This document shows, in pieces, positions 48,236 through 57,066 of a DNA stretch of 58,680 bases. The DNA comes from an uncultured Lachnospiraceae bacterium (GTDB taxonomy: Bacteria; Bacillota; Clostridia; Lachnospirales; Lachnospiraceae). Made by a program: the position numbers and the translations under genes. The stretch spans positions 1 to 58,680 of the forward strand of contig CAJUDS010000015.1 in the NCBI GenBank assembly GCA_910585345.1, read 5' to 3'. Every line of letters begins with the position of its first letter. Positions within the stretch are counted from its first letter, which is position 1. The notes beneath the pieces are model-generated. The model searched no databases and was not told the origin of the DNA. It saw only the letters and a program-made list of their open reading frames with translations.

Positions 48236-49906
48236 TTGAAAAAAAATGTAAATAGCGGTTCTAGTCTGAAAGTGATTCCTTTAGGCGGACTGGAACAGAT
48301 TGGCATGAACATTACTGCCTTCGAGTATGAGGACAGTATTGTTGTGGTAGACTGCGGTCTGTCATTTCCCGATGATGACATGCTGGGTATTGATCTGGTC
48401 ATTCCGGACATCACTTATCTGAAAGAAAACCAGGAAAAGGTAAAAGGGTTTATGATTACCCATGGTCACGAGGACCATATTGGAGCGCTGCCCTATATCT
48501 TAAAAGAGATCAATGTCCCGGTGTATGCGACAAAGCTGACAATGGGAATTATTGAAAACAAATTGAAGGAACACAACCTTGTAAAAGGGACAAAGCGCAA
48601 AGTGGTAAAGTTTGGACAATCCATCAATCTGGGGCAGCTTCGGATTGAATATATAAAAACCAATCACAGTATTGTGGATGCGGCGGCGCTTGCAATTTAT
48701 TCCCCGGCAGGCACGGTTATCCACACAGGGGATTTCAAAGTAGATTACACACCTGTGTATGGAGACGCCATCGATCTGCAGCGGTTTGCAGAGATTGGAA
48801 AAAAGGGCGTGCTTGCGCTGATGTGCGACAGTACAAATGCGGAGCGTCCGGGATTTACCCAGTCTGAAAAAACAGTGGGAAGAATCTTTGACACTATTTT
48901 TTCAGAACATAAAAATACGAGAATTATTATAGCCACATTTGCATCAAATGTGGACAGAGTGCAGCAGATTATCAATTCGGCTTATAAATTCGGCCGCAAG
49001 GTGGTGGTCGAGGGCAGGAGTATGGTCAATATCATAGAAATCGCCCAAAATCTGAACCGCATCAGCATACCGGAAAATACACTGATTGATATTGAGCAGT
49101 TAAAAAATTATCCGGATGAAAAGACCGTTATTATTACTACAGGCAGTCAGGGAGAGAGCATGGCTGCCCTCAGCCGTATGGCAGGCAGCGTGCATAAAAA
49201 GATCTCCATAAAACCAGGCGATACGGTTATTTTCTCCTCCCATCCGATACCGGGAAATGAAAAGGCAGTGACAAAAGTCATTAACGAGCTTTCACGGAAA
49301 GGGGCGGATGTGATTTTCCAGGACGCCCATGTATCGGGACATGCCTGTCAGGAAGAAATCAAGCTGATCTATACGCTTGTGCAGCCCAAATATGCCGTAC
49401 CGGTACACGGAGAGTACAAGCATTTGAAGGCGCAGGCCAAACTGGCGCGTGAACTGGGTATCGAAAAGGAGAATATTTTTATTCTTTCATCCGGGGAAGT
49501 GCTTTCTCTTTCTGAAGAAAAGGCGGAAGTCACAGGCAAGGTGCCGGTAGGCGCTATTCTGGTAGACGGACTGGGTGTAGGCGATGTGGGGAATATCGTG
49601 CTTCGGGACAGACAGCATCTGGCGGAAGACGGCATTTTGATTGTGGTGCTTGCGCTGGACGGGGCCTGCAATCAGCTTGTGTCGGGGCCTGATATTGTAT
49701 CGAGAGGATTTGTCTATGTAAGGGAATCTGACGAGCTGATGGAAGAGGCAAGATGTATTATTGAGGAAGGAATTTTGGGCTGTCTGGACAGGGGAATCAG
49801 CGATTGGGGTAAAATCAAATCCGTAATTAAGGATTCACTTGGTGATTTTGTATGGAAAAAAACGAAACGCCGGCCGATGATACTGCCCATTATTATGGAT
49901 GTATAG
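48236..49906 (+). CDS. rnj: Ribonuclease J
   Basis: The 556-residue metallo-beta-lactamase/beta-CASP nuclease degrades and matures RNA from 5' ends. It has THGHEDHIGALPYIL for the zinc pair, IHTGDFKVDYTP for the next ligands, and MCDSTNAERPGFTQSEKTVG with TTGSQGESMAALSRMA in the beta-CASP domain. A C-terminal domain follows beyond residue 440. The TTG start follows GGAGG by nine bases and immediately abuts a TAG of an upstream frame. Whether it is J1 or J2 cannot be decided because only one copy lies in the window. Confidence 0.95.
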   Translation: MKKNVNSGSSLKVIPLGGLEQIGMNITAFEYEDSIVVVDCGLSFPDDDMLGIDLVIPDITYLKENQEKVKGFMITHGHEDHIGALPYILKEINVPVYATKLTMGIIENKLKEHNLVKGTKRKVVKFGQSINLGQLRIEYIKTNHSIVDAAALAIYSPAGTVIHTGDFKVDYTPVYGDAIDLQRFAEIGKKGVLALMCDSTNAERPGFTQSEKTVGRIFDTIFSEHKNTRIIIATFASNVDRVQQIINSAYKFGRKVVVEGRSMVNIIEIAQNLNRISIPENTLIDIEQLKNYPDEKTVIITTGSQGESMAALSRMAGSVHKKISIKPGDTVIFSSHPIPGNEKAVTKVINELSRKGADVIFQDAHVSGHACQEEIKLIYTLVQPKYAVPVHGEYKHLKAQAKLARELGIEKENIFILSSGEVLSLSEEKAEVTGKVPVGAILVDGLGVGDVGNIVLRDRQHLAEDGILIVVLALDGACNQLVSGPDIVSRGFVYVRESDELMEEARCIIEEGILGCLDRGISDWGKIKSVIKDSLGDFVWKKTKRRPMILPIIMDV

Positions 49907-49924
49907 GGAACGGATGAAAAGGGT

Positions 49925-50263
49925 ATGAAAGAGACAGAGAAAATCATACATGATTTCACGGAAAGACTGAAACAGACGGAAGAATATAAACTATATGTAA
50001 AAAAGCGGAGCAGAGTACAGGAATATCCCGGGCTTCGGGAGGAAATCAATGAGTTTCGCAGAAGAAATTATATGCTGCAGAAATCGGAAGGCGAACTGTT
50101 TGATGAAATTGACGCATTTGAAAGAGAGTATGAGGAATTTCGCGCCAATCCTGTGGTGGAAGAATATCTGCAGGCGGAACTTGCGGTGTGCAGAATGATG
50201 CAGGAAATTTATGCGGAAATTGCAGAGGCCGTTGATCTGGACCTGTGGCAGGTACAGACATAG
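49925..50263 (+). CDS. YlbF/YmcA-family regulator
   Basis: The 112-residue, largely helical protein of the Com_YlbF family shows ETEKIIHDFTERLKQTEEYK at the N-terminus and FEREYEEFRANPVVEEYLQA in the conserved half, followed by an AELAVCRMMQEIYAEIAEAV helix. In Bacillus, YlbF with YmcA and YaaT form a complex that directs RNase Y. Occurrence just after RNase J fits a role in RNA decay, though this single protein may act alone. The start is 18 bases after RNase J. Confidence 0.85.
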   Translation: MKETEKIIHDFTERLKQTEEYKLYVKKRSRVQEYPGLREEINEFRRRNYMLQKSEGELFDEIDAFEREYEEFRANPVVEEYLQAELAVCRMMQEIYAEIAEAVDLDLWQVQT

Positions 50264-50277
50264 CAGAGGAGGATAAA

Positions 50278-50664
50278 ATGAATGGGAAGCAGATCGTAGG
50301 CGCTGTTGTGGGTACAGTGACGAAGGTGGTCGTGGCAGCGATTGTGCTTATGTTTATTTACCGTTATTCCATTATGGCGTATGATTACGGATACCGGGTA
50401 TTTGGAGAGGAAGCCATGGACGAGGAGCCGGGACGCGATGTGAGCGTGGAGATTGCCGAAAGCGACAGTGTGAAGGATATCGGACAGATGCTGGAGCAGA
50501 AAGGACTGATCCGCGATGCGAAGCTGTTTGTGATTCAGGAAAAACTTTCCGGCCTGGAAAATGGAATCGGCAGCGGCACTTACGAATTAAATACTGCCAT
50601 GACAGTGGATGAGATGCTGCAGATTATGGCGGCCGACGGTGAAGAAACTGAGTCGGAGGAATGA
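50278..50664 (+). CDS. Short MltG-like (YceG N-terminal) membrane protein
   Basis: The 128-residue protein has one N-terminal membrane helix (about 10-33) and a LysM-like subdomain. VSVEIAESDSVKDIGQMLEQ, then LIRDAKLFVIQEK and GIGSGTYELNTAMTVDEMLQ match the N-terminal part of endolytic transglycosylase MltG. The catalytic YceG domain (about 200 more residues with the Glu) is missing, and the stop is clean. The neighbours repeat the Bacillus subtilis order mltG-trmR-trhP, so it is the positional equivalent of mltG. It may be regulatory or structural rather than enzymatic. Confidence 0.8.
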   Translation: MNGKQIVGAVVGTVTKVVVAAIVLMFIYRYSIMAYDYGYRVFGEEAMDEEPGRDVSVEIAESDSVKDIGQMLEQKGLIRDAKLFVIQEKLSGLENGIGSGTYELNTAMTVDEMLQIMAADGEETESEE

Positions 50665-50673
50665 GAGGGATCT

Positions 50674-51321
50674 ATGATGCAGGATGAAAGGTTTGCCGTG
50701 TATCTTGGCTCTCTGGACCAGGAGAATCCGGATTATCTGGAAAGGCTGGAAACGTATGCACGTGAGATGGGAGTGCCCGTTATCCGCAGACAGATGCAGA
50801 ACCTGTTGAAGGTATTGTTTGCGCTGCGGCGTCCGCAGCGGATTCTGGAAGTGGGAACCGCCATCGGGTTTTCCGCCCTTTTTATGAGTGAGTATGCGCC
50901 GGCCGGATGTCATATAACAACGATTGAGAATTATGACAAAAGAATCCCACTTGCAAAAGAGAATTTTAAAAAGGCAGGAAAGGAAGCGTGGATTACACTG
51001 TTGGAAGGAGACGCCGGGGAAATCCTGCCGGAACTTACCGGCAGTTACGATTTTATTTTTATGGATGCGGCCAAAGGCCAATATATTTGTTTTCTGCCGG
51101 ACGTGCTGCGTCTGCTTGGCGCTGGCGGTATCCTTGTGTCGGACAATGTTTTGCAGGATGGAGACATTATAGAATCCCGTTTTGCGGTGACAAGGCGCAA
51201 CAGGACAATACATGCGCGTATGCGGGAATATTTGTATGCGCTGAAACATAACAGGGAACTGGAAACCGTCATACTGAATCTGGGAGACGGAGCGGCGGTC
51301 AGCGTTAAAAAGCAGACGTAA
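50674..51321 (+). CDS. trmR: tRNA 5-hydroxyuridine methyltransferase (O-methyltransferase family)
   Basis: The 215-residue class I SAM methyltransferase resembles catechol O-methyltransferase-like proteins. ILEVGTAIGFSALFMSEYAP is motif I, GCHITTIENYDKRIPLAKEN motif II and YDFIFMDAAKGQYICFLPDV the metal-binding Asp region; GILVSDNVLQDG follows. In B. subtilis TrmR (YrrM) methylates 5-hydroxyuridine-34 in tRNA to mo5U. The next gene encodes the hydroxylation partner, which supports the name. A GGGATC-type weak site precedes the ATG. Confidence 0.88.
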   Translation: MMQDERFAVYLGSLDQENPDYLERLETYAREMGVPVIRRQMQNLLKVLFALRRPQRILEVGTAIGFSALFMSEYAPAGCHITTIENYDKRIPLAKENFKKAGKEAWITLLEGDAGEILPELTGSYDFIFMDAAKGQYICFLPDVLRLLGAGGILVSDNVLQDGDIIESRFAVTRRNRTIHARMREYLYALKHNRELETVILNLGDGAAVSVKKQT

Positions 51322-51333
51322 TGGAGAAGCAAA

Positions 51334-52569
51334 ATGAAAAAAAAACCTGAATTGTTGATACCGGCAAGCAGTTTGGAAGTATTAAAAACAGCCGTGATTT
51401 TCGGCGCCGATGCGGTTTATATCGGCGGCGAAGCGTTTGGACTCCGGGCCAAGGCGAAAAATTTTTCATTGGAAGAAATGGCAAAAGGCATTGCGTTTGC
51501 CCATAGTTATCATGTAAAAGTTTATGTGACAGCAAACATTCTCGCACACAATGACGACCTGGAAGAGGCGGAGCAGTATTTCGAACAATTAAAAACGATC
51601 AAACCCGACGCCCTGATCATATCTGATCCGGGCATGTTTATGCTGGCAAAACAAATCTGCCCGGAACTTGAAATTCATATCTCAACCCAGGCCAATAACA
51701 CAAATTACCGGACATATCTCTTTTGGCGGCAGCAGGGGGCCAAAAGAGTGGTGGCGGCAAGGGAGCTTTCTCTGAAGGAAATTCAGGATATCAGAAAGCA
51801 TATTCCGGACGATCTGGAAATAGAGAGCTTTGTGCATGGCGCAATGTGCATTTCGTATTCAGGCAGATGTCTGCTGAGCAATTATTTTACAGGGCGGGAC
51901 GCTAACCAGGGAGCCTGTACGCACCCGTGCCGTTGGAAATACGCGGTAGTGGAGGAGACAAGACCGGGCGAGTACATGCCGGTCTATGAAAACGAGAGAG
52001 GCACTTATCTTTTTAATTCCAAAGATCTTTGTATGATCGGCCATATTCCGGAACTGGTGGAAGCGGGAATCGACAGTCTAAAAATTGAAGGGCGTATGAA
52101 AACTGCGCTATATGTGGCTACGGTGGCACGTACATACAGAAAAGCAGTAGACGATTATTTTACTTCGGAGGAAGTATACAGAGAGCATATGCGGTGGTAT
52201 GAGGAGGAGATTTCAAAATGTACCCATCGCCGTTATACCACGGGATTTTATTTTGGCAAGCCGGATGAGACGACGCAGATTTATGATTCCAGCACGTATA
52301 TCAATGAGTATATCTATCTTGGCAGTGTGGAAGAATTAGATGAACGGGGATTTGCCAGAATCAGGCAGCGCAATAAATTCTGCCAGGGTGACAGGATAGA
52401 AATTATGAAACCGGATGGCAGAAATCTGTCGGCGGCAGTGAAACATCTCTATAATGAAGAAGGTGTGGAGATGGAGAGCGCGCCGCATCCGAAACAGGCG
52501 TTGTATTTGGATTTATCGGAAAAAGCGCAGCAGTATGATGTGCTGCGGGTAAGAAAACCGCATTCCTGA
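51334..52569 (+). CDS. trhP: Peptidase U32 family tRNA hydroxylation protein
   Basis: The 411-residue protein begins ELLIPASSLEVLKTAVIFGA, with the TIM-like N-terminal domain. The U32 signature is ESFVHGAMCISYSGRCLLSN, followed by TGRDANQGACTHPCRW, whose cysteines may bind a cluster. LKIEGRMKTALYVATVARTY is also characteristic. TrhP proteins form 5-hydroxyuridine-34 in tRNA from prephenate-dependent chemistry; TrmR then methylates it. B. subtilis uses two paralogues (TrhP1/TrhP2), here one longer gene is present. AGAAGC precedes the ATG 12 bases after trmR. Confidence 0.88.
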   Translation: MKKKPELLIPASSLEVLKTAVIFGADAVYIGGEAFGLRAKAKNFSLEEMAKGIAFAHSYHVKVYVTANILAHNDDLEEAEQYFEQLKTIKPDALIISDPGMFMLAKQICPELEIHISTQANNTNYRTYLFWRQQGAKRVVAARELSLKEIQDIRKHIPDDLEIESFVHGAMCISYSGRCLLSNYFTGRDANQGACTHPCRWKYAVVEETRPGEYMPVYENERGTYLFNSKDLCMIGHIPELVEAGIDSLKIEGRMKTALYVATVARTYRKAVDDYFTSEEVYREHMRWYEEEISKCTHRRYTTGFYFGKPDETTQIYDSSTYINEYIYLGSVEELDERGFARIRQRNKFCQGDRIEIMKPDGRNLSAAVKHLYNEEGVEMESAPHPKQALYLDLSEKAQQYDVLRVRKPHS

Positions 52570-52602
52570 ATCTTTGTGTATGGGTTCAAAATAAATTTGT
52601 GC

Positions 52603-52631
52603 TTGCATTTTTGTAAATAATGGAGTATCTT
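52603..52631 (+). promoter_or_regulatory. Sigma-A promoter of the glutamine synthetase gene
   Basis: TTGCAT (52603-52608), a 17-base spacer and TATCTT (52626-52631) would start a transcript near 52638, giving a leader of about 255 bases before the start codon. Confidence 0.6.
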
Positions 52632-52677
52632 ATAAAAAAGGTTAATTTATAAAATTGTTATAGGGTATGAAGATGCA

Positions 52678-52716
52678 GAACAAAGACGTTCCAACACAGA
52701 GTTGGGACGTTTTTTA
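52678..52716 (+). promoter_or_regulatory. ANTAR-type antiterminator/terminator in the glnN leader
   Basis: Two adjacent small hairpins, GAAC-AAAGAC-GTTC (52678-52691) and CAAC-ACAGA-GTTG (52692-52704), have loops with A at position 1 and G at position 4. The first loop is the hexanucleotide required by ANTAR RNA-binding regulators; the second is one base short. They are mutually exclusive with a terminator, ACGTTCCAAC (52686-52695) paired to GTTGGGACGT (52701-52710) plus a T-run. This is the layout of ANTAR-controlled nitrogen genes in Clostridia. The regulator itself is not in the window. Confidence 0.6.
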
Positions 52717-52827
52717 GCTCGCAGGGAAATATATCCCATGAAGAAAGAGGCGCGCGCCTTTGTTTTGCTTAGATCTGCGGACGCAAAAGGGCAGCGTGTT
52801 CTGTGCATATTCTGTAACATACAAGAA

Positions 52828-52858
52828 GGGAAATCAGTAGGAAACTTCAGGATTTCCC
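52828..52858 (+). repeat. Inverted repeat in the glnN leader
   Basis: GGGAAATC (52828-52835) and GATTTCCC (52851-52858) form a perfect 8-bp stem about 20 bases before the GGAGGAGG ribosome site. Its role is unknown. The rest of 52717-52892 shows no gene. Confidence 0.5.
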
Positions 52859-52892
52859 GAACGATGCAGCAGGTGTGTCAGGAGGAGGAAAA

Positions 52893-55004
52893 ATGGAAAA
52901 AGTTTTGAATGTGGAAAAAATTTTCGGTGAAAATGTGTTTACACTCGGGAAAATGAAAGAACGCCTCCCGCGGAGTGTGTACAAAGCGGTCAAAAATGTA
53001 GTGGAACGCGGCGGTGAACTTTCCCTGTCGGACGCTGATATTGTAGCGAAGGCAATGAAAGACTGGGCGGTGGAAAAAGGCGCTACGCATTATACGCATT
53101 GGTTCCAGCCGCTGACAGGCATTACGGCGGAAAAGCATGACTCTTTTATTACCCATCCTGACGAGGACGGCAGGATGTTGATGGAGTTTTCGGGGAAGGA
53201 GCTGATCAAAGGGGAGCCGGACGCGTCTTCATTTCCCTCGGGCGGTCTGCGCACTACTTTTGAAGCTAGGGGCTATACGGCGTGGGATATTACATCTCCG
53301 GCGTTTTTAAAAGAGTCCGGCAGTGGGGTAACGCTCTGTATTCCGACGGCATTTTATTCTTATACAGGAGAGGCTTTGGATAAAAAGACGCCGCTTCTGC
53401 GTTCCATGGAGGCTGTCAGCGTGCAGGCGCTTCGTATCATCCGTCTGTTCGGTAACCATACGGCTACGAAGGTAGTAGCTTCCGTAGGGCCTGAGCAGGA
53501 GTACTTTCTTGTAGATAAAGACAAATATTTAAAGAGGAAAGACCTGATTTTTGCAGGCCGCACGCTTTTCGGAGCGCCTGCGCCGAAGGGGCAGGAAATG
53601 GAGGATCATTACTTTGGGGTGATCAGGGAACGTGTCGGTTCCTACATGAAGGATTTAAATGAAGAACTGTGGAAGCTGGGAGTGACGGCAAAAACGCAGC
53701 ACAATGAAGTAGCTCCCGCACAGCATGAACTTGCATCGATTTACGAGACTGCCAATACGGCGGTAGATCATAATCAGGTAGTTATGGAAGCGATGAAACG
53801 AGTGGCAATCCGTCATGATCTGCGCTGTCTGCTTCACGAGAAGCCCTTTGCGGGTGTGAATGGTTCCGGTAAACATAATAACTGGTCTCTGGGGACAGAT
53901 GATGGCGTAAATCTGCTGGATCCGGGAGAGACGCCAAATGAGAATATCCAGTTTCTTCTTGTACTGGCATGTATTTTAAAGGCGGTGGATATCCATGCGG
54001 ATTTACTGCGTCAGAGCGCTTCCGATGTGGGCAATGACCACAGACTTGGCGCAAATGAGGCGCCGCCGGCTATTATTTCCGTATTTCTGGGAGAACAGTT
54101 GGAAGATGTGGTAAAACAGTTGGTGGAAACAGGTGAGGCCGTTTCCAGCAAAGAAGGAGGCAAGCTGGAGACAGGTGTGTCGACTCTGCCTGACTTGGAG
54201 AAAGATGCCACGGACCGGAACAGAACGTCGCCATTTGCGTTTACCGGGAACAAATTTGAGTTCCGTATGGTAGGTTCTGCGGATTCCATTGCAAGTCCGA
54301 ATACGACATTGAATGCGATTGTAGCAGAGGCGTTTTGCGAGGCGGCAGACAGGCTGGAGGCTGCGGCTGATTTCGAGCAGGCAGTGCATGACCTGATCAA
54401 AGAATATCTGACAAAGCACCAGAGGATTATTTTTAACGGCAACGGCTATTCTGACGAATGGATTGTGGAGGCGGAAAAAAGAGGGCTTCCCAACATCAAG
54501 TCGATGGTGGAGGCTGTGGAAACGCTGACGACAGACAAGGCAGTGAAACTATTTGAGAAATTCGGTATTTTTACGAGAGCGGAATTGGAGTCCCGCGAGG
54601 AAATTCTTTATGAAACGTATGCAAAAACGATCAATATTGAGGCATTGACGATGATCGATATGGCATCCAAACAGATTCTTCCTGCCGTGGTAAAATATAC
54701 GAAAGAGCTGGCGGATACCGTATTGGCCGTAAAGGAAGCAGGAGCGGATGCAGGTGTGCAGGCACAGTTGCTGGGAGAGACTTCAAGGCTGCTTGCGGAG
54801 GCAAAACAGGCGTTGGAGACACTGAAGAAAGAAGACCAAAGAGCAGCCGCCATGGAAGAAGGAAAAGAACAGGCATTCTATTATAAGGATGTTGTAAAAG
54901 AAGCGATGGAGGCGCTTCGTGCGCCTGTAGATGCGCTTGAGATGATCGTGGACAAAGAAATATGGCCGATTCCGTCATACGGTGATCTTATGTTTGAGGT
55001 GTAA
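52893..55004 (+). CDS. glnN: Glutamine synthetase type III
   Basis: The 703-residue enzyme makes glutamine from glutamate, ammonia and ATP. Type III is recognised by length and by blocks such as THYTHWFQPLTGITAEKHDS, DASSFPSGGLRTTFEARGYT, VGPEQEYFLVDK, GVNGSGKHNNWSLGTDDGVN, DVGNDHRLGANEAPPAI and NRTSPFAFTGNKFEFRMVGS, which carry the metal and substrate residues. AGGAGGAGG lies six bases before the ATG. The gene has its own promoter and a leader that looks like an ANTAR-controlled attenuator, so expression probably follows nitrogen status. A long helical C-terminus is typical of the family. Confidence 0.96.
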   Translation: MEKVLNVEKIFGENVFTLGKMKERLPRSVYKAVKNVVERGGELSLSDADIVAKAMKDWAVEKGATHYTHWFQPLTGITAEKHDSFITHPDEDGRMLMEFSGKELIKGEPDASSFPSGGLRTTFEARGYTAWDITSPAFLKESGSGVTLCIPTAFYSYTGEALDKKTPLLRSMEAVSVQALRIIRLFGNHTATKVVASVGPEQEYFLVDKDKYLKRKDLIFAGRTLFGAPAPKGQEMEDHYFGVIRERVGSYMKDLNEELWKLGVTAKTQHNEVAPAQHELASIYETANTAVDHNQVVMEAMKRVAIRHDLRCLLHEKPFAGVNGSGKHNNWSLGTDDGVNLLDPGETPNENIQFLLVLACILKAVDIHADLLRQSASDVGNDHRLGANEAPPAIISVFLGEQLEDVVKQLVETGEAVSSKEGGKLETGVSTLPDLEKDATDRNRTSPFAFTGNKFEFRMVGSADSIASPNTTLNAIVAEAFCEAADRLEAAADFEQAVHDLIKEYLTKHQRIIFNGNGYSDEWIVEAEKRGLPNIKSMVEAVETLTTDKAVKLFEKFGIFTRAELESREEILYETYAKTINIEALTMIDMASKQILPAVVKYTKELADTVLAVKEAGADAGVQAQLLGETSRLLAEAKQALETLKKEDQRAAAMEEGKEQAFYYKDVVKEAMEALRAPVDALEMIVDKEIWPIPSYGDLMFEV

Positions 55005-55139
55005 GGGCGATTTGGGATTTGATAGGAAACGACAAAAGTATTTGCCGTTTACGATAATGGATGCACACGTCCGCATAGAGAATTTCGCTGTATTCGCAGT
55101 GTGCGGAGGCGCAAATTTGTAAAAATTAGAAAAAAAGGC

Positions 55140-55168
55140 TTGCAAAAAAAGAAAAAGTAATGTATTAT
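55140..55168 (+). promoter_or_regulatory. Promoter of tRNA-Gln
   Basis: TTGCAA (55140-55145), a 17-base A-rich spacer and TATTAT (55163-55168) lie about 40 bp upstream of the tRNA. Confidence 0.65.
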
Positions 55169-55208
55169 GTATGAGTGGCTTGTAGAGACAGGCTGCTCAT
55201 ACAAATAA

Positions 55209-55280
55209 TGGGCTATCGCCAAACGGTAAGGCAACGGACTCTGACTCCGTCATTTCAAGGTTCGAATCCTTGTAGCCCAG
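55209..55280 (+). tRNA. tRNA-Gln (anticodon CUG)
   Basis: The 72-base cloverleaf has acceptor arms TGGGCTA (55209-55215) and TAGCCCA (55273-55279) with discriminator G. The anticodon stem ACGGA/TCCGT encloses loop CTCTGAC (anticodon CTG), and the T arm AAGG-TTCGAAT-CCTT is intact. CCA is not encoded. It reads CAG. The tRNA stands alone between glnN and a thioesterase gene and has its own promoter and terminator. Confidence 0.95.
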
Positions 55281-55284
55281 CTAA

Positions 55285-55322
55285 AGGAGTTGCACATTTT
55301 GGATGGTGTGTAGCTCTTTTTT
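55285..55322 (+). terminator. Terminator after tRNA-Gln
   Basis: GAGTTGCACA (55287-55296) pairs with TGTGTAGCTC (55307-55316), two G-T pairs included, and TTTTTT follows (55317-55322). Confidence 0.75.
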
Positions 55323-55412
55323 GTCATACGGGAAATTTCGCTGAAATTTCATATGAAAGAGAATATCTGCCTTGCTGAGGCAAAGAAGAAAGATATGCCG
55401 GAGGAACCATTC

Positions 55413-56120
55413 ATGTATACATTTACAAGCAGAGTGCGTTACAGTGAAACGGACAGCAGTGAAAGGCTGACGCTTCCTGCCATTACGGACTATTTTCAGG
55501 ATTGTGGAACTTTTCAGTCGGAAGAATTGGGTCTTGGCGTGAAATACCTGCAGCAGAGCCACATGGCGTGGGTGCTGTCGGCGTGGCAGATTGTAATCGG
55601 GGAATATCCCAAATTATGCGACGAGATTACAATTGGTACATTCCCCTATGGTTTTAAAGGTTTTCTGGGATATCGGAATTATGTGATGGACAGAGCGGAC
55701 GGACGGCGGATGGCCCATGCGAATGCAGTCTGGACTCTTTTGCATACCGATACGATGAAACCGGCTCGTGCAACAGAGGAGATGCTTAAGCGGTATGTGC
55801 TGTCGGAAAGGCTTCCCATGGAGTATGCGCCGAGGAAGATTGCCGGAGCAGTATCCGGCAGCTGGGAGGAAGGTTTTGCAGTCAAAAGACATCATTTGGA
55901 CAGCAATCATCATGTAAACAACGCCCAGTATATAAAGATGGCATTTCAATATATTCCCGAAGGAGAGAAGATTGTGCAGATGCGGGCCGAATATAAGAGA
56001 CAGGCGCTGCTGGGCGACTTGATACTGCCGAATATTGCCAGAGAGGATAAGCGTTATATCATATCCCTGTGCGGCAGTGACAGAGAGCCTTATGCGGTGA
56101 CGGAGTTTACCTGTGAATGA
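55413..56120 (+). CDS. Acyl-ACP thioesterase
   Basis: The 235-residue double hot-dog protein of the FatA/FatB-like bacterial thioesterase family releases fatty acids from acyl carrier protein. YTFTSRVRYSETDSSERLTL and ALTDYFQDCGTFQSEELG-type sequence form the first hot-dog domain. AVKRHHLDSNHHVNNAQYIK carries the D-x-N-x-H-V-N-N-x-x-Y catalytic motif of the second. The ATG at 55413 follows GGAGGAACC; an upstream in-frame start at 55353 is less likely because it overlaps the region right after the tRNA terminator. It probably sets chain length in the cell's fatty acids. Confidence 0.88.
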   Translation: MYTFTSRVRYSETDSSERLTLPAITDYFQDCGTFQSEELGLGVKYLQQSHMAWVLSAWQIVIGEYPKLCDEITIGTFPYGFKGFLGYRNYVMDRADGRRMAHANAVWTLLHTDTMKPARATEEMLKRYVLSERLPMEYAPRKIAGAVSGSWEEGFAVKRHHLDSNHHVNNAQYIKMAFQYIPEGEKIVQMRAEYKRQALLGDLILPNIAREDKRYIISLCGSDREPYAVTEFTCE

Positions 56121-56140
56121 TTTAGGTGAGGGAGAAGTCT

Positions 56141-56980
56141 ATGATACGATTAGGAGAAAAACAGACGCTTACCATCGTAAAAAAGGTGGAATTTGGGGTA
56201 TATCTTGCGGAAAGCATGGAGAGCGCCACGGAGCAAAAGGTGCTGCTTCCGGGCAGACAGATCCCCCCGGAGCGGACAGTAGGGGATGAAATCGAGGTAT
56301 TTATTTATAAGGATTCCAAAGACAGACTGATTGCCACTACCAATATGCCAAAACTGACGCTGCATCAGGTCGGGGTACTCACGGTGGCACAGGTAGGAAA
56401 AATAGGGGCATTTCTTGACTGGGGCCTGGAAAAGGATTTGCTTCTGCCCTACAGAGAGCAGACTGCGAAGGTGGAAGAAGGGCAGGCAGTGCTTGCCGCT
56501 GTGTATATTGATAAAAGCAGCAGATTGTGCGCTACGATGAATGTATATGAATATCTCGATTTGAACAGCCCTTACCATAAGGATGACAGAGTAGAGGGCA
56601 CGGTGTATGAGATCAGCAGAGAATTTGGCGCATTTGTAGCGGTGGACAACCGGTATTGCGCGCTGATACCGAAGAAGGAACTGTATGGAGAAATCAGGAT
56701 TGGAGACTGGATAAAGGCGCGGGTAACAGACGTGAAGGAAGACGGCAAACTGGATCTAAGTGTACGTGAGAAAGCGTATCTGCAGATGGGAACGGATGCC
56801 GGAAAGGTAATGGAAGCGATTGAAAGTTTTGACGGCGCGCTGCCTTTTACAGACAAGGCAAGCCCGGAGGTAATCCGCAGAGAAATGCAGATGAGTAAAA
56901 ATGAATTTAAACGTGCAGTGGGACGTCTTCTGAAGGAGGGAAAGATTAAAATTACGGAAAAGGCAATTATAAAAATTTGA
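56141..56980 (+). CDS. CvfB/YitL-family S1 RNA-binding protein
   Basis: The 279-residue protein has tandem S1-like domains and a C-terminal winged helix. The first domain holds TIVKKVEFGVYLAES and VLLPGRQIPPE, the second GKIGAFLDWGLEKDLLLPYR and the third REFGAFVAVDNRYCALIPKK. The end, PEVIRREMQMSKNEFKRAVG, is the winged helix. CvfB in Staphylococcus affects virulence-factor expression; the molecular role is RNA binding. The ATG at 56141 follows GGGAGAAG; a GTG at 56126 is possible. It lies 20 bp after the thioesterase gene. Confidence 0.9.
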   Translation: MIRLGEKQTLTIVKKVEFGVYLAESMESATEQKVLLPGRQIPPERTVGDEIEVFIYKDSKDRLIATTNMPKLTLHQVGVLTVAQVGKIGAFLDWGLEKDLLLPYREQTAKVEEGQAVLAAVYIDKSSRLCATMNVYEYLDLNSPYHKDDRVEGTVYEISREFGAFVAVDNRYCALIPKKELYGEIRIGDWIKARVTDVKEDGKLDLSVREKAYLQMGTDAGKVMEAIESFDGALPFTDKASPEVIRREMQMSKNEFKRAVGRLLKEGKIKITEKAIIKI

Positions 56981-57010
56981 TTACTTGAATGTGAAAAAAA
57001 AATATAAGAC

Positions 57011-57038
57011 TTGCATTTTCTTCAATTTTATGTATAAT
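57011..57038 (+). promoter_or_regulatory. Sigma-A promoter upstream of the 77-residue protein
   Basis: TTGCAT (57011-57016), a 16-base spacer and TATAAT (57033-57038) preceded by TG form a good promoter 28 bp before the start codon of the following gene. Confidence 0.7.
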
Positions 57039-57066
57039 CTGGAATAGAGAGAAAGGAGATGAGAAG

